Part shown: one piece after another, positions 36,769-45,227 of the stretch
Numbering within the stretch: position 1 is the stretch's first letter
How the letters are laid out: the number at the start of each line of letters is the position of its first letter
Assembly: GCF_025917315.1 (NCBI RefSeq)
Contig: NZ_CP080627.1
Span: forward strand, 3,410,001 to 3,474,000
Direction of reading: 5' to 3'
Origin: Halomonas qaidamensis
GTDB lineage: Bacteria > Pseudomonadota > Gammaproteobacteria > Pseudomonadales > Halomonadaceae
Length of the DNA: 64,000 nucleotides
Notes under the pieces: generated by a model
The model's input: the letters and a program-made list of their open reading frames with translations, nothing else
Databases searched by the model: none
Told to the model about the DNA's origin: nothing
Position numbers and translations under genes: made by a program

Positions 36769-39700
36769 TCAGTGAATCTTGATCTGGTAAAGCACGCAGT
36801 AGATCACCGGTAGTACAATAAGGGTGAGTAGCGTGGCGACACCGAGACCACCAATCAGCGCGACCGCCATGCTGGCGAAGAATGCATCACTAATCAGCGG
36901 GATCAGCCCCAGCATGGTAGTCAGCGCAGCCATGGAAACGGGCCGGACACGACTAATGGCAGCGCGTACTACAGCGTGATAGCGATCTTTGTGCAGTGGT
37001 AGCTGCACATTGATCTCTTCTACCAGCACAATGGCATTCTTGATCACCATCCCAATCAAACTCAGTGTGCCCAGCAACGCCATAAACGAGAAAGGCATCC
37101 CAGTTATCAGAAGTGCAGCGACTACCCCGACAATGGTCAGCGGTACCAAAAACCAGATCGCCAGCGGCTGACGGAAGTTGTTAAACAACACCACCGTGAT
37201 GATAAACATCATTACCAAGCCAAGTGGCAGTGAGGAAAACAGACCGCTCTGTGCTTCACCAGCAGTCTCAAATTCACCGCCCCACTCAAGTCGGTAACCG
37301 GGTGGCAGGTCAAGCGCCTCTACTTGCGGTCGAACTTGAGCCAATACACTAGCCGCTGTCACGCCACTGAGCGGGTCGGGTTCACCATATACTGCTAGCA
37401 TGCGTTCGCGGTCACGGCGCATCATCAATGGGTCAGCCACCTGGGTCGTCACATCGCGCATCACTTGGTCTGCAGTGATGTAGCGCCCCTGTTCAGCGCT
37501 CCATACGTTAAGTGATCCGACGTTATCGATATCATTGCGCTGCTCGGGTATGGCCCTGGCAACAATCGGGATAAGGTCACTGCCGTCACGATAAATGCCC
37601 ACCTGACTACCACTGGTACTTAGCGCCAGTGTGGCCGCCAGATTCTCACGGGTAACGCCCAGCCGTCGCGCTGTGTCTTCGGCAAAAATTGGCACCACGG
37701 CCTGAACACGGTTACGCCAGCTAGTGCGTACGCTGACCATATTGGACGTATCACTAAACAGGGCTGCAACTTGTTCACCGAGCTGGCGTAAGACAGCAGG
37801 ATCGCTGCCGTATAGCCTTGCTTCAATTTTCGCTTTCGGAGCAGGGCCAACTTCCAACGGGGCAATTTTATAGTCGATATCACTGTGATCACGTTCAAGC
37901 ACCGCTTCAACATCCGCCATGCGCGCTTGCTGCGTGACCTTGTCATCAGTTTCAATTATTAGCTGCGAATAGCTGGCATAACGGTCTTCCGGCGCATAGG
38001 TTAGGGTAAAGCGCTGGGCACCGCCGCCAATAACGGTGGTAAGGTGGCGTACACCGTCCATGTCCATGACCACGTCTTCAAGTTCAGCGACCCGCCGTTC
38101 AGTTTCCAGAATATCGGTGCCTTCTGGTGTGCGGTAATCGACAAAGAAGAGAGGCGTATTCGAGGCAGGGAAGAAGGCATTCTTGACGGAACCAAAACCG
38201 ACAACCGCGCCTGCCAGTATTACCAATACCAGCCCAATCGTCAGCCAACGCAGCCGGATACCCGCCACAATCACACGGCTAAATACGCGGTACACCACGC
38301 CTGTATAGGGGTCTTCGTCTGTGCTGCTAGGGGCGACATTGCGAAACAGCAGCTTGAAATAGAAAGGCGTGAGCGTCAGCGCTGTTAGCCAACTTAACAG
38401 CAATGAATACAGCAACACATAGAACAGCGAGCCGATAAATTCACCGGTGGTATCCGGCGACAACCCAATTGGTGCAAACGCCGCCACTGCAATCAGCGTG
38501 GCTGCCAGCAGCGGCCAAGCGTTTTGCTTAATCACCTGATGTGCCGACTCACGAATACTTTGGCCGCGCTTAAGGCCTACTAGCATGCCTTCGGTAACCA
38601 CAATGGCATTATCGACCAGCATACCCAAGGCGATAATCAGCGCACCCAGGGAGATTTTCTCCAGTTGCAAGCCGTGGATACGCATCAACATAAAAGTGCC
38701 AATAATGGTGATCAGCAGAATAAAGCCCATCAGTAGACCGCTGCGCCAGCCCATAAACAGCATTAGCACTACAATAACGATGGACACCGCCTGAAGCAGG
38801 CTGATTAGAAAACCGGATACCGCGTCATCTACCACGCTCGGCTGGTCATAGACCACATTAAGCTCCATACCCAACGGCGAACGTGCCTCCAGTTCCTCTA
38901 GCCGTTGATCTAAGCGGGCACCTACTTCGACCACGTTGACGCCACTTTCAAACGAGATGCCTAGGGAAATGGCCGGCCGCCCCATATCGCGATAGAGCAG
39001 TTGTGGTTGCTCGGCTAAGCCACGGGAAACCTCCGCGATATCGCTCAACCTCACTAACTCACCGTTGCCTTCACTGACGATGAGCGCACGTAAATCATCA
39101 ATATTGGCAGAACTACCCGACGGCGTTACCCGGAAACGCTGGCCTCCCTGCTTTAAGTGTCCCGAATCGACTACCGCATTTTGCGTATCAAGCAGTTGTT
39201 GGAGTGAACTTAGAGGGATGTTCAGCGCACGTAGCCGCTCTCGGTCAACTTCTATGAAAATGCGCTCTTCCCTGACCCCCGCCAGCGACACCTTTTCAAC
39301 CCCCTCCACCAAGGCGAGTTCACGCTTAAGAAACTCGGCATGACCTTTTAAGTCAGGCATGGCGTAGCCATCCCCGGTCAGGTTAATCATCAGACCGAAA
39401 ACATCGCCAAAATCGTCATTAACACGAGACTGACTCGCGCCTGGCGGCAAGGCAGCTTGAGCATCGCCCACTTTGCGGCGTAGGGAATCCCAAAGCTGTT
39501 GCAGCTCATCGTTTTGAACCGTGCTTTGCAGTTCAACGGTGATCTGCGAAAACCCATCAGAACTCACCGAACTGATGCGTTTGATCGAGGGCATTTCTTG
39601 AATGGCTTCTTCCAGCGTTGAAGTAACTTCCTGCTCTACTTCTTCTGGTGTAGCGCCAGGGTACTGGGTAGTGACCAGCGCATTGCGAATGGTAAATTCA

Positions 39701-39807
39701 GGAAACTCAAGCTGCCCCATACCCGTGAAAGCCAGCGACCCACCTACGAGTAGCACCACGGTCATTAAATAACTAGCGGCCCGGTGGCGTAAGAAGTAAT
39801 CAACCAT
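36769..39807 (-). CDS. RND efflux pump, inner-membrane permease
   Basis: Proton-driven multidrug exporter of the HAE1 type, 1012 residues, 12 predicted membrane helices with two large periplasmic loops. Proton-relay helix 4 reads ALGMLVDNAIVV, with Asp-Asn in place of AcrB Asp-Asp, as in several shorter RND subgroups. The helix-10 lysine is kept (GMVIKNAIVLVEE). It follows its adaptor with a 1-bp gap. No outer-membrane TolC-like gene is adjacent, so a TolC elsewhere is presumably used. Substrates are unknown. Confidence 0.93.
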   Translation of the reverse strand: MVDYFLRHRAASYLMTVVLLVGGSLAFTGMGQLEFPEFTIRNALVTTQYPGATPEEVEQEVTSTLEEAIQEMPSIKRISSVSSDGFSQITVELQSTVQNDELQQLWDSLRRKVGDAQAALPPGASQSRVNDDFGDVFGLMINLTGDGYAMPDLKGHAEFLKRELALVEGVEKVSLAGVREERIFIEVDRERLRALNIPLSSLQQLLDTQNAVVDSGHLKQGGQRFRVTPSGSSANIDDLRALIVSEGNGELVRLSDIAEVSRGLAEQPQLLYRDMGRPAISLGISFESGVNVVEVGARLDQRLEELEARSPLGMELNVVYDQPSVVDDAVSGFLISLLQAVSIVIVVLMLFMGWRSGLLMGFILLITIIGTFMLMRIHGLQLEKISLGALIIALGMLVDNAIVVTEGMLVGLKRGQSIRESAHQVIKQNAWPLLAATLIAVAAFAPIGLSPDTTGEFIGSLFYVLLYSLLLSWLTALTLTPFYFKLLFRNVAPSSTDEDPYTGVVYRVFSRVIVAGIRLRWLTIGLVLVILAGAVVGFGSVKNAFFPASNTPLFFVDYRTPEGTDILETERRVAELEDVVMDMDGVRHLTTVIGGGAQRFTLTYAPEDRYASYSQLIIETDDKVTQQARMADVEAVLERDHSDIDYKIAPLEVGPAPKAKIEARLYGSDPAVLRQLGEQVAALFSDTSNMVSVRTSWRNRVQAVVPIFAEDTARRLGVTRENLAATLALSTSGSQVGIYRDGSDLIPIVARAIPEQRNDIDNVGSLNVWSAEQGRYITADQVMRDVTTQVADPLMMRRDRERMLAVYGEPDPLSGVTAASVLAQVRPQVEALDLPPGYRLEWGGEFETAGEAQSGLFSSLPLGLVMMFIITVVLFNNFRQPLAIWFLVPLTIVGVVAALLITGMPFSFMALLGTLSLIGMVIKNAIVLVEEINVQLPLHKDRYHAVVRAAISRVRPVSMAALTTMLGLIPLISDAFFASMAVALIGGLGVATLLTLIVLPVIYCVLYQIKIH

Positions 39808-39808
39808 C

Positions 39809-40906
39809 TTATAGCCCCTGTTCCTTGACCCATGGCGTTACCCGCATTTCCGTACTAACGCGATGGGCTCCCGCCGCCACCACACGATCATTCGCGTCCA
39901 GCTCACCACTCACCTCTAGTCCCTTAGATGTCAAACGCCCCACCTCAACTGGCACTGCCTCTAAACGGTCAGGTGATTGAAAACGCCACACCACCGCCTG
40001 CTCTGGACTATCAGCGAGATAGCTAATGGCCTCAGGCGGCAAATGCCACACGGCACTGTCGGACGCTGGTAAAAGCTGGCCTAAATCAAGCCGTACGGTG
40101 GCGCTCATACCATCGAGCAGCGTGATATCGTCTGGCTGCGGCAGCCGGAGTGTTACCTCATACGCAAGGCTTTGGGCACTGGCTTGAGTGGTGTACGACG
40201 CTAGTTGCGCAAGATAAGGTTTTTCGCTGTTGCCAAACCGCACTTCAAAGGCCATCGCCGTTTCAAAGGGTGAAACACTGTCACTGCGTGGTATTTGCTG
40301 AACAATTTGCTGTGGTAAATGAAAGACCACATCAAGCTGCCCTGGCTGCTGAATCACCGCCACCGTTTCTTGCACTTGAACGATCTGCCGGTTATCTACG
40401 GGCACCTGAGCAATCACGCCATCATAAGGAGCGCGTAGCTGGGTGTTTTCTAGCTGTTCTTCAGCTTGCTCAAAAGTCGCCCGAGCAGCACGCCATTCCG
40501 CCTCTGACTCATCAAACCGAGCCTGGCTGATCGCACCGCGCTCTAAGGTGTAACGCATACGCTCGCGGGTTGCTTGCGCCAACTCTAACCGCGAACGGGC
40601 GCTGTCCAACTCGCTGCGCACGTTACGATCATCAATACGGGCGATGAGAGTGCCTTCCGTTACCTGCTGGCCTGGGCTCACGTTAACCTCTAAGAGCTCG
40701 CCCGCCATGCGAAACGACAGATTGCTGCGTGTAGTGGCTTCAACCCGCGCAGGAAACTGGCGCTGCAGCGCTGCGCCAGACGCTTCCAGTGTGATCAATT
40801 TCACCGGCCGGGGAGGATGTTCATTCTGATCCTCGGCATCAGCGGCACCCGCCACCAGCAGCAGAACCAGCAACGCTGGAAGTAATCGAATCACAGTGTT
40901 ACGCAC
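39809..40906 (-). CDS. RND efflux pump, periplasmic adaptor subunit
   Basis: Membrane-fusion protein of 365 residues. It has a signal peptide (about 1-24, ending GAADA, no lipobox Cys), a biotinyl-lipoyl domain split around an alpha-helical hairpin (NLSFRMAGELLEVNVSPGQQV ... LRAPYDGVIAQVPVDN), then beta-barrel and membrane-proximal parts. It bridges the RND permease to an outer-membrane channel. Start is GTG at 40906 with GAGGAG upstream. It is first in the efflux operon, 48 bp from the palindromic operator. Confidence 0.93.
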   Translation of the reverse strand: MRNTVIRLLPALLVLLLVAGAADAEDQNEHPPRPVKLITLEASGAALQRQFPARVEATTRSNLSFRMAGELLEVNVSPGQQVTEGTLIARIDDRNVRSELDSARSRLELAQATRERMRYTLERGAISQARFDESEAEWRAARATFEQAEEQLENTQLRAPYDGVIAQVPVDNRQIVQVQETVAVIQQPGQLDVVFHLPQQIVQQIPRSDSVSPFETAMAFEVRFGNSEKPYLAQLASYTTQASAQSLAYEVTLRLPQPDDITLLDGMSATVRLDLGQLLPASDSAVWHLPPEAISYLADSPEQAVVWRFQSPDRLEAVPVEVGRLTSKGLEVSGELDANDRVVAAGAHRVSTEMRVTPWVKEQGL

Positions 40907-40953
40907 AGCGGACTCCTCGGCGGTGTTATTAATACGCAGTCAGGGGGAATTTC

Positions 40954-40975
40954 ACTGACATTCATGAATGTCAGT
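40954..40975. promoter_or_regulatory. 22-bp palindromic operator between the efflux operon and its TetR gene
   Basis: A perfect dyad: half-site ACTGACATTCA (40954-40964) followed by its exact complement to 40975. The core ACATTCATGAATGT resembles the AcrR operator core of enterobacteria (from memory). Its position between divergent regulator and pump genes fits a TetR/AcrR repressor site. Confidence 0.85.
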
Positions 40976-41056
40976 TAACGTGTATACTAATAGCCTACTG
41001 GCGACTTTGCCATTCAGTAATGCCAATATATGAGCACTTTTTTGTTAGGAGCTGCT

Positions 41057-41689
41057 ATGTCACGCCGCAAAGCTGAGGCTGAACGCACCCGCGAGGCCAT
41101 ACTTGATGCCGCAGAAACTCAGTTTCTCGCCCAAGGCGTGTCGCGCACTACCTTGGCCCATATTGCGGCGGCAGCAGGGGTTACCCGCGGTGCGATTTAT
41201 TGGCATTTTGAGGATAAAGCGGCCGTATTTAATGCCCTGCTTGAGCGTGTTCGCGTGCCGCTTGATGAGATCGTCGATGAAACAGTGCTTCGTTTAGGCA
41301 ATGCTCCGACTCAGTGTTTACAGGGAATTGCCCACAGTGCACTCCGCGCTATTTGCTATAACCTTCCGCTGCAGCGCGCCGCGACCATTGTGCTGCACCG
41401 CTGCGAAAAGTTAGAAGATGACCATCCGCGTATCAGTATGATTACCCAACTATCAGAGCATTCAAAAGCGCAGGTAGAACAGCTCTTCGAACAGGCTAAG
41501 CTGAGCGGCCAATTACGCCAGGGCCTTAGCCCTTCAAGTGCCCGCCTTCAGTTTCACAGCTTTTTAATCGGCGTTTGCTTTGACTGGCTGCAAGACCCAC
41601 AACAGTTTGAATTGGCAGACGAATACGAGAGCATGGTCGACACCTTAATGCGAGGGATGATGGTGGACCATGCAAAACATCACGTCTAA
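41057..41689 (+). CDS. TetR/AcrR family repressor of the efflux pump
   Basis: 210-residue repressor. N-terminal HTH (AILDAAETQFLAQGVSRTTL, then GVTRGAIYWHFEDKAAVF) of the AcrR/TtgR type, and a C-terminal ligand-binding helical domain. It is divergent from the RND operon with a perfect palindrome between, so local repression of pump and self is very likely. Start: ATG 41057 follows TAGGAG; the frame extends nine codons upstream without support. Confidence 0.92.
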   Translation: MSRRKAEAERTREAILDAAETQFLAQGVSRTTLAHIAAAAGVTRGAIYWHFEDKAAVFNALLERVRVPLDEIVDETVLRLGNAPTQCLQGIAHSALRAICYNLPLQRAATIVLHRCEKLEDDHPRISMITQLSEHSKAQVEQLFEQAKLSGQLRQGLSPSSARLQFHSFLIGVCFDWLQDPQQFELADEYESMVDTLMRGMMVDHAKHHV

Positions 41690-41761
41690 GCCCGCTTCTT
41701 GTACCGGTTCAGCACATTATCTCGCATAGCAGCGGGCATAGAGCAGCGGGCATGGTCTTGG

Positions 41762-42211
41762 TTAGCTGATATCTAATAAGTAGCCATAAAATGCTGTGTT
41801 CCGCTGCCACCCTAACGACTCATAAAGCTGCTGGGCACGCTCGTTTTCCACCTGAGTCATAAGAATCAAACGCGCGACGCCATGCTCACGCGCCAGCTGG
41901 GTGGCCGCTTCCATTAATGCTCTGCCCGTGCCTTTCTCGCGACTCTCCGGCACTACAAAAAGATCGTTTAGCGTCCAACGGGCGTTTAAGCCTACTGTAG
42001 AAACCCCAGGATAAAGCTGCACGAAGCCGGTAAGGGCACCGTCACTCGTTTCGCTCACCAAGATACGTGAGTCCGCCTGCCGAAAACGCTGCTGCAAAAA
42101 GTCACGTGCCGCACCGCTATCGCTCGGCTGCTGATAGAACTGCCGATAGCCCTCCAGTAACTCGGTTAAGGTATCAAGGTCGTTAATAGTCGCTGCGCGA
42201 ATTGTAATCAT
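41762..42211 (-). CDS. GNAT family N-acetyltransferase
   Basis: 149-residue acetyltransferase. Acetyl-CoA motif A is visible (LFVVPESREKGTGRALMEAA) with the following ARLILMTQVENERAQQLYESLGW. The substrate is unknown. AGGAGG precedes the ATG. Convergent with the TetR gene, monocistronic. Confidence 0.88.
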   Translation of the reverse strand: MITIRAATINDLDTLTELLEGYRQFYQQPSDSGAARDFLQQRFRQADSRILVSETSDGALTGFVQLYPGVSTVGLNARWTLNDLFVVPESREKGTGRALMEAATQLAREHGVARLILMTQVENERAQQLYESLGWQRNTAFYGYLLDIS

Positions 42212-42607
42212 GCTGCCGCCTCCTAGAAGTATTCCTTAGCATCTTAGTCGTAAGCTACCTTCATCCCAACGCAGTTGCTCTTGATCAAGTCAAACTGACC
42301 TCCAGTAAACAACGTATCGGCAATGAAAGACAGTCGGTGCCGCAGCATACCTGTCTTAAAAAGACAGCTAATCAGTACAACGAATCCGGCTTCCATCGGC
42401 TGACAACCAACGGCTATTTGAAAAGCACTGAGTAGAAAGTTATCAGTTAAGCTTGAATTAGCGCACCCTTCTCAACAAATGCGCTATATCTAGATGAGCG
42501 GTCTGCGTATTCGCGCAGTGCTTTCTTGTAGTAGGGTATGTTTTTTACACACTCATCTATCTATCCATCAAACAGCAAGGGGACAACACGTTCCCAATGG
42601 GGTCAAC
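42212..42607. other. Gene-free stretch upstream of pcs
   Basis: 396 bp without a convincing gene. It contains a small hairpin, CTGTCTT-AAA-AAGACAG (42351-42367), and must hold the promoters of the GNAT gene and of pcs. The 38 in-frame codons before the pcs GTG (from 42494) show no family similarity. Confidence 0.6.
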
Positions 42608-43330
42608 GTGGTTCAATCGCTCTCTTCGCACACAGAATCCCGCGCTTCAAGATGGAAGGCTTGGAGCGTGCACATCTTAACCGCCAGCGGCGTACTGCTC
42701 GGCACAATGGCGCTACTTTCACTAATCGACAATAACCCAGTCGCCTGCTTACTCTGGCTAGGTGCAGCAATGATGGTCGATGGTTTCGATGGCACCCTGG
42801 CGCGTAAGTATGAAGTAAAAACCGTTCTGCCCCACTTCGATGGTTCGACGCTTGATATGGTCATCGATTATCTAACCTGGGCGTTTATTCCCGCTCTGTT
42901 TATTTATTTCTTTATTGAGTTGCCGCCCAATTTCGAATTGCTGTCAGTGTTCATCATTCTGTTGTCATCGATGTTCTGTTTCTGCAATGTCGATATGAAA
43001 AGCCAAGATAATTATTTTGTTGGCTTTCCTGCCGCCTGGAACATCGCCGCGGCCTATTTTTATATTCTCGATTTACCGCCCTTCATCACCTTTGCGTCTA
43101 TCGTTTTTCTAGCCATTCTTACCGTGACTAAGATGAAGTTTCTTCATCCGTTTCGTGTTCGTCAGTTCATGCCGCTCAATATCGCCATCACGCTGTTATG
43201 GTGCGCATGTACAACGTCACTGGTGCTCTCCAGCCCCGACCATGCCGCTTGGGCACTATGGGGATGGGGCATTGCATCCGTTTACTTCATCGGTATGTGC
43301 GTCTGGCGTACCGCTCAAGAGGCGTTTTAA
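42608..43330 (+). CDS. pcs: Phosphatidylcholine synthase
   Basis: Inner-membrane CDP-alcohol phosphatidyltransferase that condenses CDP-diacylglycerol with choline to give phosphatidylcholine directly. The 240 residues have about eight hydrophobic segments and the catalytic motif DGFDGTLAR ... FDGSTLDMVID, whose Asp residues bind metal, in the Pcs-specific spacing with LPHFDG. GTG at 42608 gives the usual Pcs length; it has GGGG close upstream. Choline is a typical substrate available to halophiles with BCCT carriers. Monocistronic. Confidence 0.88.
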   Translation: MVQSLSSHTESRASRWKAWSVHILTASGVLLGTMALLSLIDNNPVACLLWLGAAMMVDGFDGTLARKYEVKTVLPHFDGSTLDMVIDYLTWAFIPALFIYFFIELPPNFELLSVFIILLSSMFCFCNVDMKSQDNYFVGFPAAWNIAAAYFYILDLPPFITFASIVFLAILTVTKMKFLHPFRVRQFMPLNIAITLLWCACTTSLVLSSPDHAAWALWGWGIASVYFIGMCVWRTAQEAF

Positions 43331-43351
43331 CTTAGCGATAGCAAACAATGC

Positions 43352-44794
43352 TTACTTCAGCGCCACCTCATGCTGCAGTGCCTCATCCACCATCTCGGTG
43401 GCAAGCTCCCCCACGGTGCGCACGGCATCTTCAATGGCCGGTGTTAACGTAAATGCATAGTTAAGACGTAAACACTGGCGAAACTTGCCAGAGGCTGAAA
43501 ATAGCGAGCCAGGTGCCACATGGATAGCGCGCTGAGCCAAGCGCTCATTAAGGCGCACACAATCCACCAAGGCGGGTAACTCCACCCATAGCAAAAAACT
43601 GCCTTGCGGATAGCTAATGCCCGCACCTTTTGGGAAATAGCGCTGCACCCAGTTGATCATGATGTCCCGTTGGCGCTGATATTGGCGAATGGCATAGCGA
43701 AGGTGACGCTCGTAGTGGCCTTTGGCAACAAACTCGGCTACCGCCAGCTGCGGTAATGTGGCGGAGGCACCGGTAGAGACATACTTCATATGCAATGCCT
43801 TGTCCCGATAACACCCCGGCGCCAGCCAGCCCACCCGCAGCCCAGGCCCCACCGTTTTGGAAAAACCGCTGCATAACAACACCCGCCCATCATCGTCGAA
43901 AGACTTCACTGTCAACGGCCTTGGGTGGGTATAGGCGAGATCACCGTAGATATCGTCTTCAATAATGGCCACGTCGAAGCGTTGGGCAAGTTGAAACAGC
44001 GCCTTTTTGCGCGCCTCGCTCATGGTGTAGCCCAGCGGATTGTTATACGTCGGAGTGACCTGTATGGCACGGATCGGCCACTGTTCCAGCGCCATTTCCA
44101 ATGCTTCCAAACTGATACCGGTTTGCGGATCAGTAGGAATCTCTAACGCTTTTAGGCCATTGGCTTTTAGGATCTGCATGGTGCCGTAAAAGCTGGGCGA
44201 GTCCACAGCCACCACATCGCCAGGCTGAGTGAGGGTGCGCAGTGCTATCGACAATGCCTCCTGACAGCCGGTGGTGATCATAATGTCATCTGGATGCAGC
44301 AAACAACCGGACGCAATGGCCAAGCGCGCTACCTGCTGACGCAGCTCGGGGCTACCACTTAGTTTGTCGTAGTTAAAGCCATTCAGATCGTGCTTACGAT
44401 GCAGCCCCGACAGTATTTTCGACAACGGCTTAAGCGTTTCGTAAGCCAGATTCGGCACACCGCGCCCAAGCAACAGCCGACTATCGTCACGCTGTGTAGC
44501 GACCAGCTCTAGTACTTGATCCCATTGGGAGACATCCAGTGGGCACTGCGCAGGACGAGAGACAGATGGCAGCACCGCAGGCACTCTGCTTGGAAGAACA
44601 AAGTAGCCCGATTTCGGCCGTGATTCGATCAGCGACACATCCAACAGTTGCCGATAAGCTTCCTGAGCGGTCGAGATACTGACATTAAACTCCTGACATA
44701 CCACTCGAATAGAAGGCAAGCGATCACCCACGCGGTAAATACCGTGCTCAATTCGCTCCCGCAAAATGCCAGCAACCTCCTCGTAGCGAGTCAT
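43352..44794 (-). CDS. MocR family regulator (GntR HTH fused to aminotransferase-like domain)
   Basis: 480-residue chimeric regulator. Residues 1-70 form a GntR winged helix (RYEEVAGILRERIEHGIYR; SISTAQEAYRQLL). Residues about 100-470 form a fold-type-I aminotransferase domain with the PLP lysine in CSGFSKTVGPGLRVGW and NPLGYTMSEARKKAL earlier. Such proteins sense PLP adducts and bind repeated operators. Repeated ATACAGA heptamers upstream (44858-44940) are the likely operator, shared with the divergent DUF1127 gene. The target pathway is not evident; an omega-aminotransferase gene lies just beyond. Confidence 0.92.
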   Translation of the reverse strand: MTRYEEVAGILRERIEHGIYRVGDRLPSIRVVCQEFNVSISTAQEAYRQLLDVSLIESRPKSGYFVLPSRVPAVLPSVSRPAQCPLDVSQWDQVLELVATQRDDSRLLLGRGVPNLAYETLKPLSKILSGLHRKHDLNGFNYDKLSGSPELRQQVARLAIASGCLLHPDDIMITTGCQEALSIALRTLTQPGDVVAVDSPSFYGTMQILKANGLKALEIPTDPQTGISLEALEMALEQWPIRAIQVTPTYNNPLGYTMSEARKKALFQLAQRFDVAIIEDDIYGDLAYTHPRPLTVKSFDDDGRVLLCSGFSKTVGPGLRVGWLAPGCYRDKALHMKYVSTGASATLPQLAVAEFVAKGHYERHLRYAIRQYQRQRDIMINWVQRYFPKGAGISYPQGSFLLWVELPALVDCVRLNERLAQRAIHVAPGSLFSASGKFRQCLRLNYAFTLTPAIEDAVRTVGELATEMVDEALQHEVALK

Positions 44795-44857
44795 ACTCTT
44801 ACCTTCTGTTTTTTAAAAACAGCCTCCAATACAGCGTTAAATATAAGCTTCTAAGCA

Positions 44858-44940
44858 ATACAGATTCCTGCATTAGCAAGCATACAGAGGTATAGCACAG
44901 GTCATCTGTATCTTAAAAATAGAAAAGTCTATATCTGTAT
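44858..44940. promoter_or_regulatory. Heptamer repeats, candidate MocR operator
   Basis: ATACAGA occurs at 44858-44864 and 44882-44888, and its complement TCTGTAT at 44905-44911 and 44934-44940, all within the 202 bp between the MocR and DUF1127 genes. ATACAG recurs at 44829. MocR regulators typically bind spaced direct or inverted repeats in such divergent regions. Confidence 0.6.
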
Positions 44941-44996
44941 TGCTCTAACGCGGCTGCGTAATCTGGTGGAGCACATTGCCATCCAGGAGAACCGCT

Positions 44997-45197
44997 ATGT
45001 CACGCTTCAGCCTCACCCAGATTCGCTGTCAGTTACGCCACTATCATCAGCACCGTCGCAGCCGCCGCCAGTTACTAACCCTCGATGACCGACTGCTGGA
45101 AGATATTGGAATCACTCGTGCCCAAGCGTGCAAAGAGGGGCATAAACCGTTTTGGCGGCACTCGCCAATTAACAGGGGGCTGTATGAACATCGCTGA
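44997..45197 (+). CDS. DUF1127 domain small protein
   Basis: 66-residue basic protein with the DUF1127 core LTLDDRLLEDIGITRAQACKEG. In other bacteria such Arg-rich small proteins have been connected with phosphate/carbon metabolism and RNA binding; no function can be assigned here. ATG 44997 follows AGGAGAA; a further ATG seven codons upstream has no ribosome site. Divergent from the MocR gene, which is a frequent association. Confidence 0.85.
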   Translation: MSRFSLTQIRCQLRHYHQHRRSRRQLLTLDDRLLEDIGITRAQACKEGHKPFWRHSPINRGLYEHR

Positions 45198-45227
45198 GCA
45201 TGATCTTTTTATATCGCGCTAACGGGG

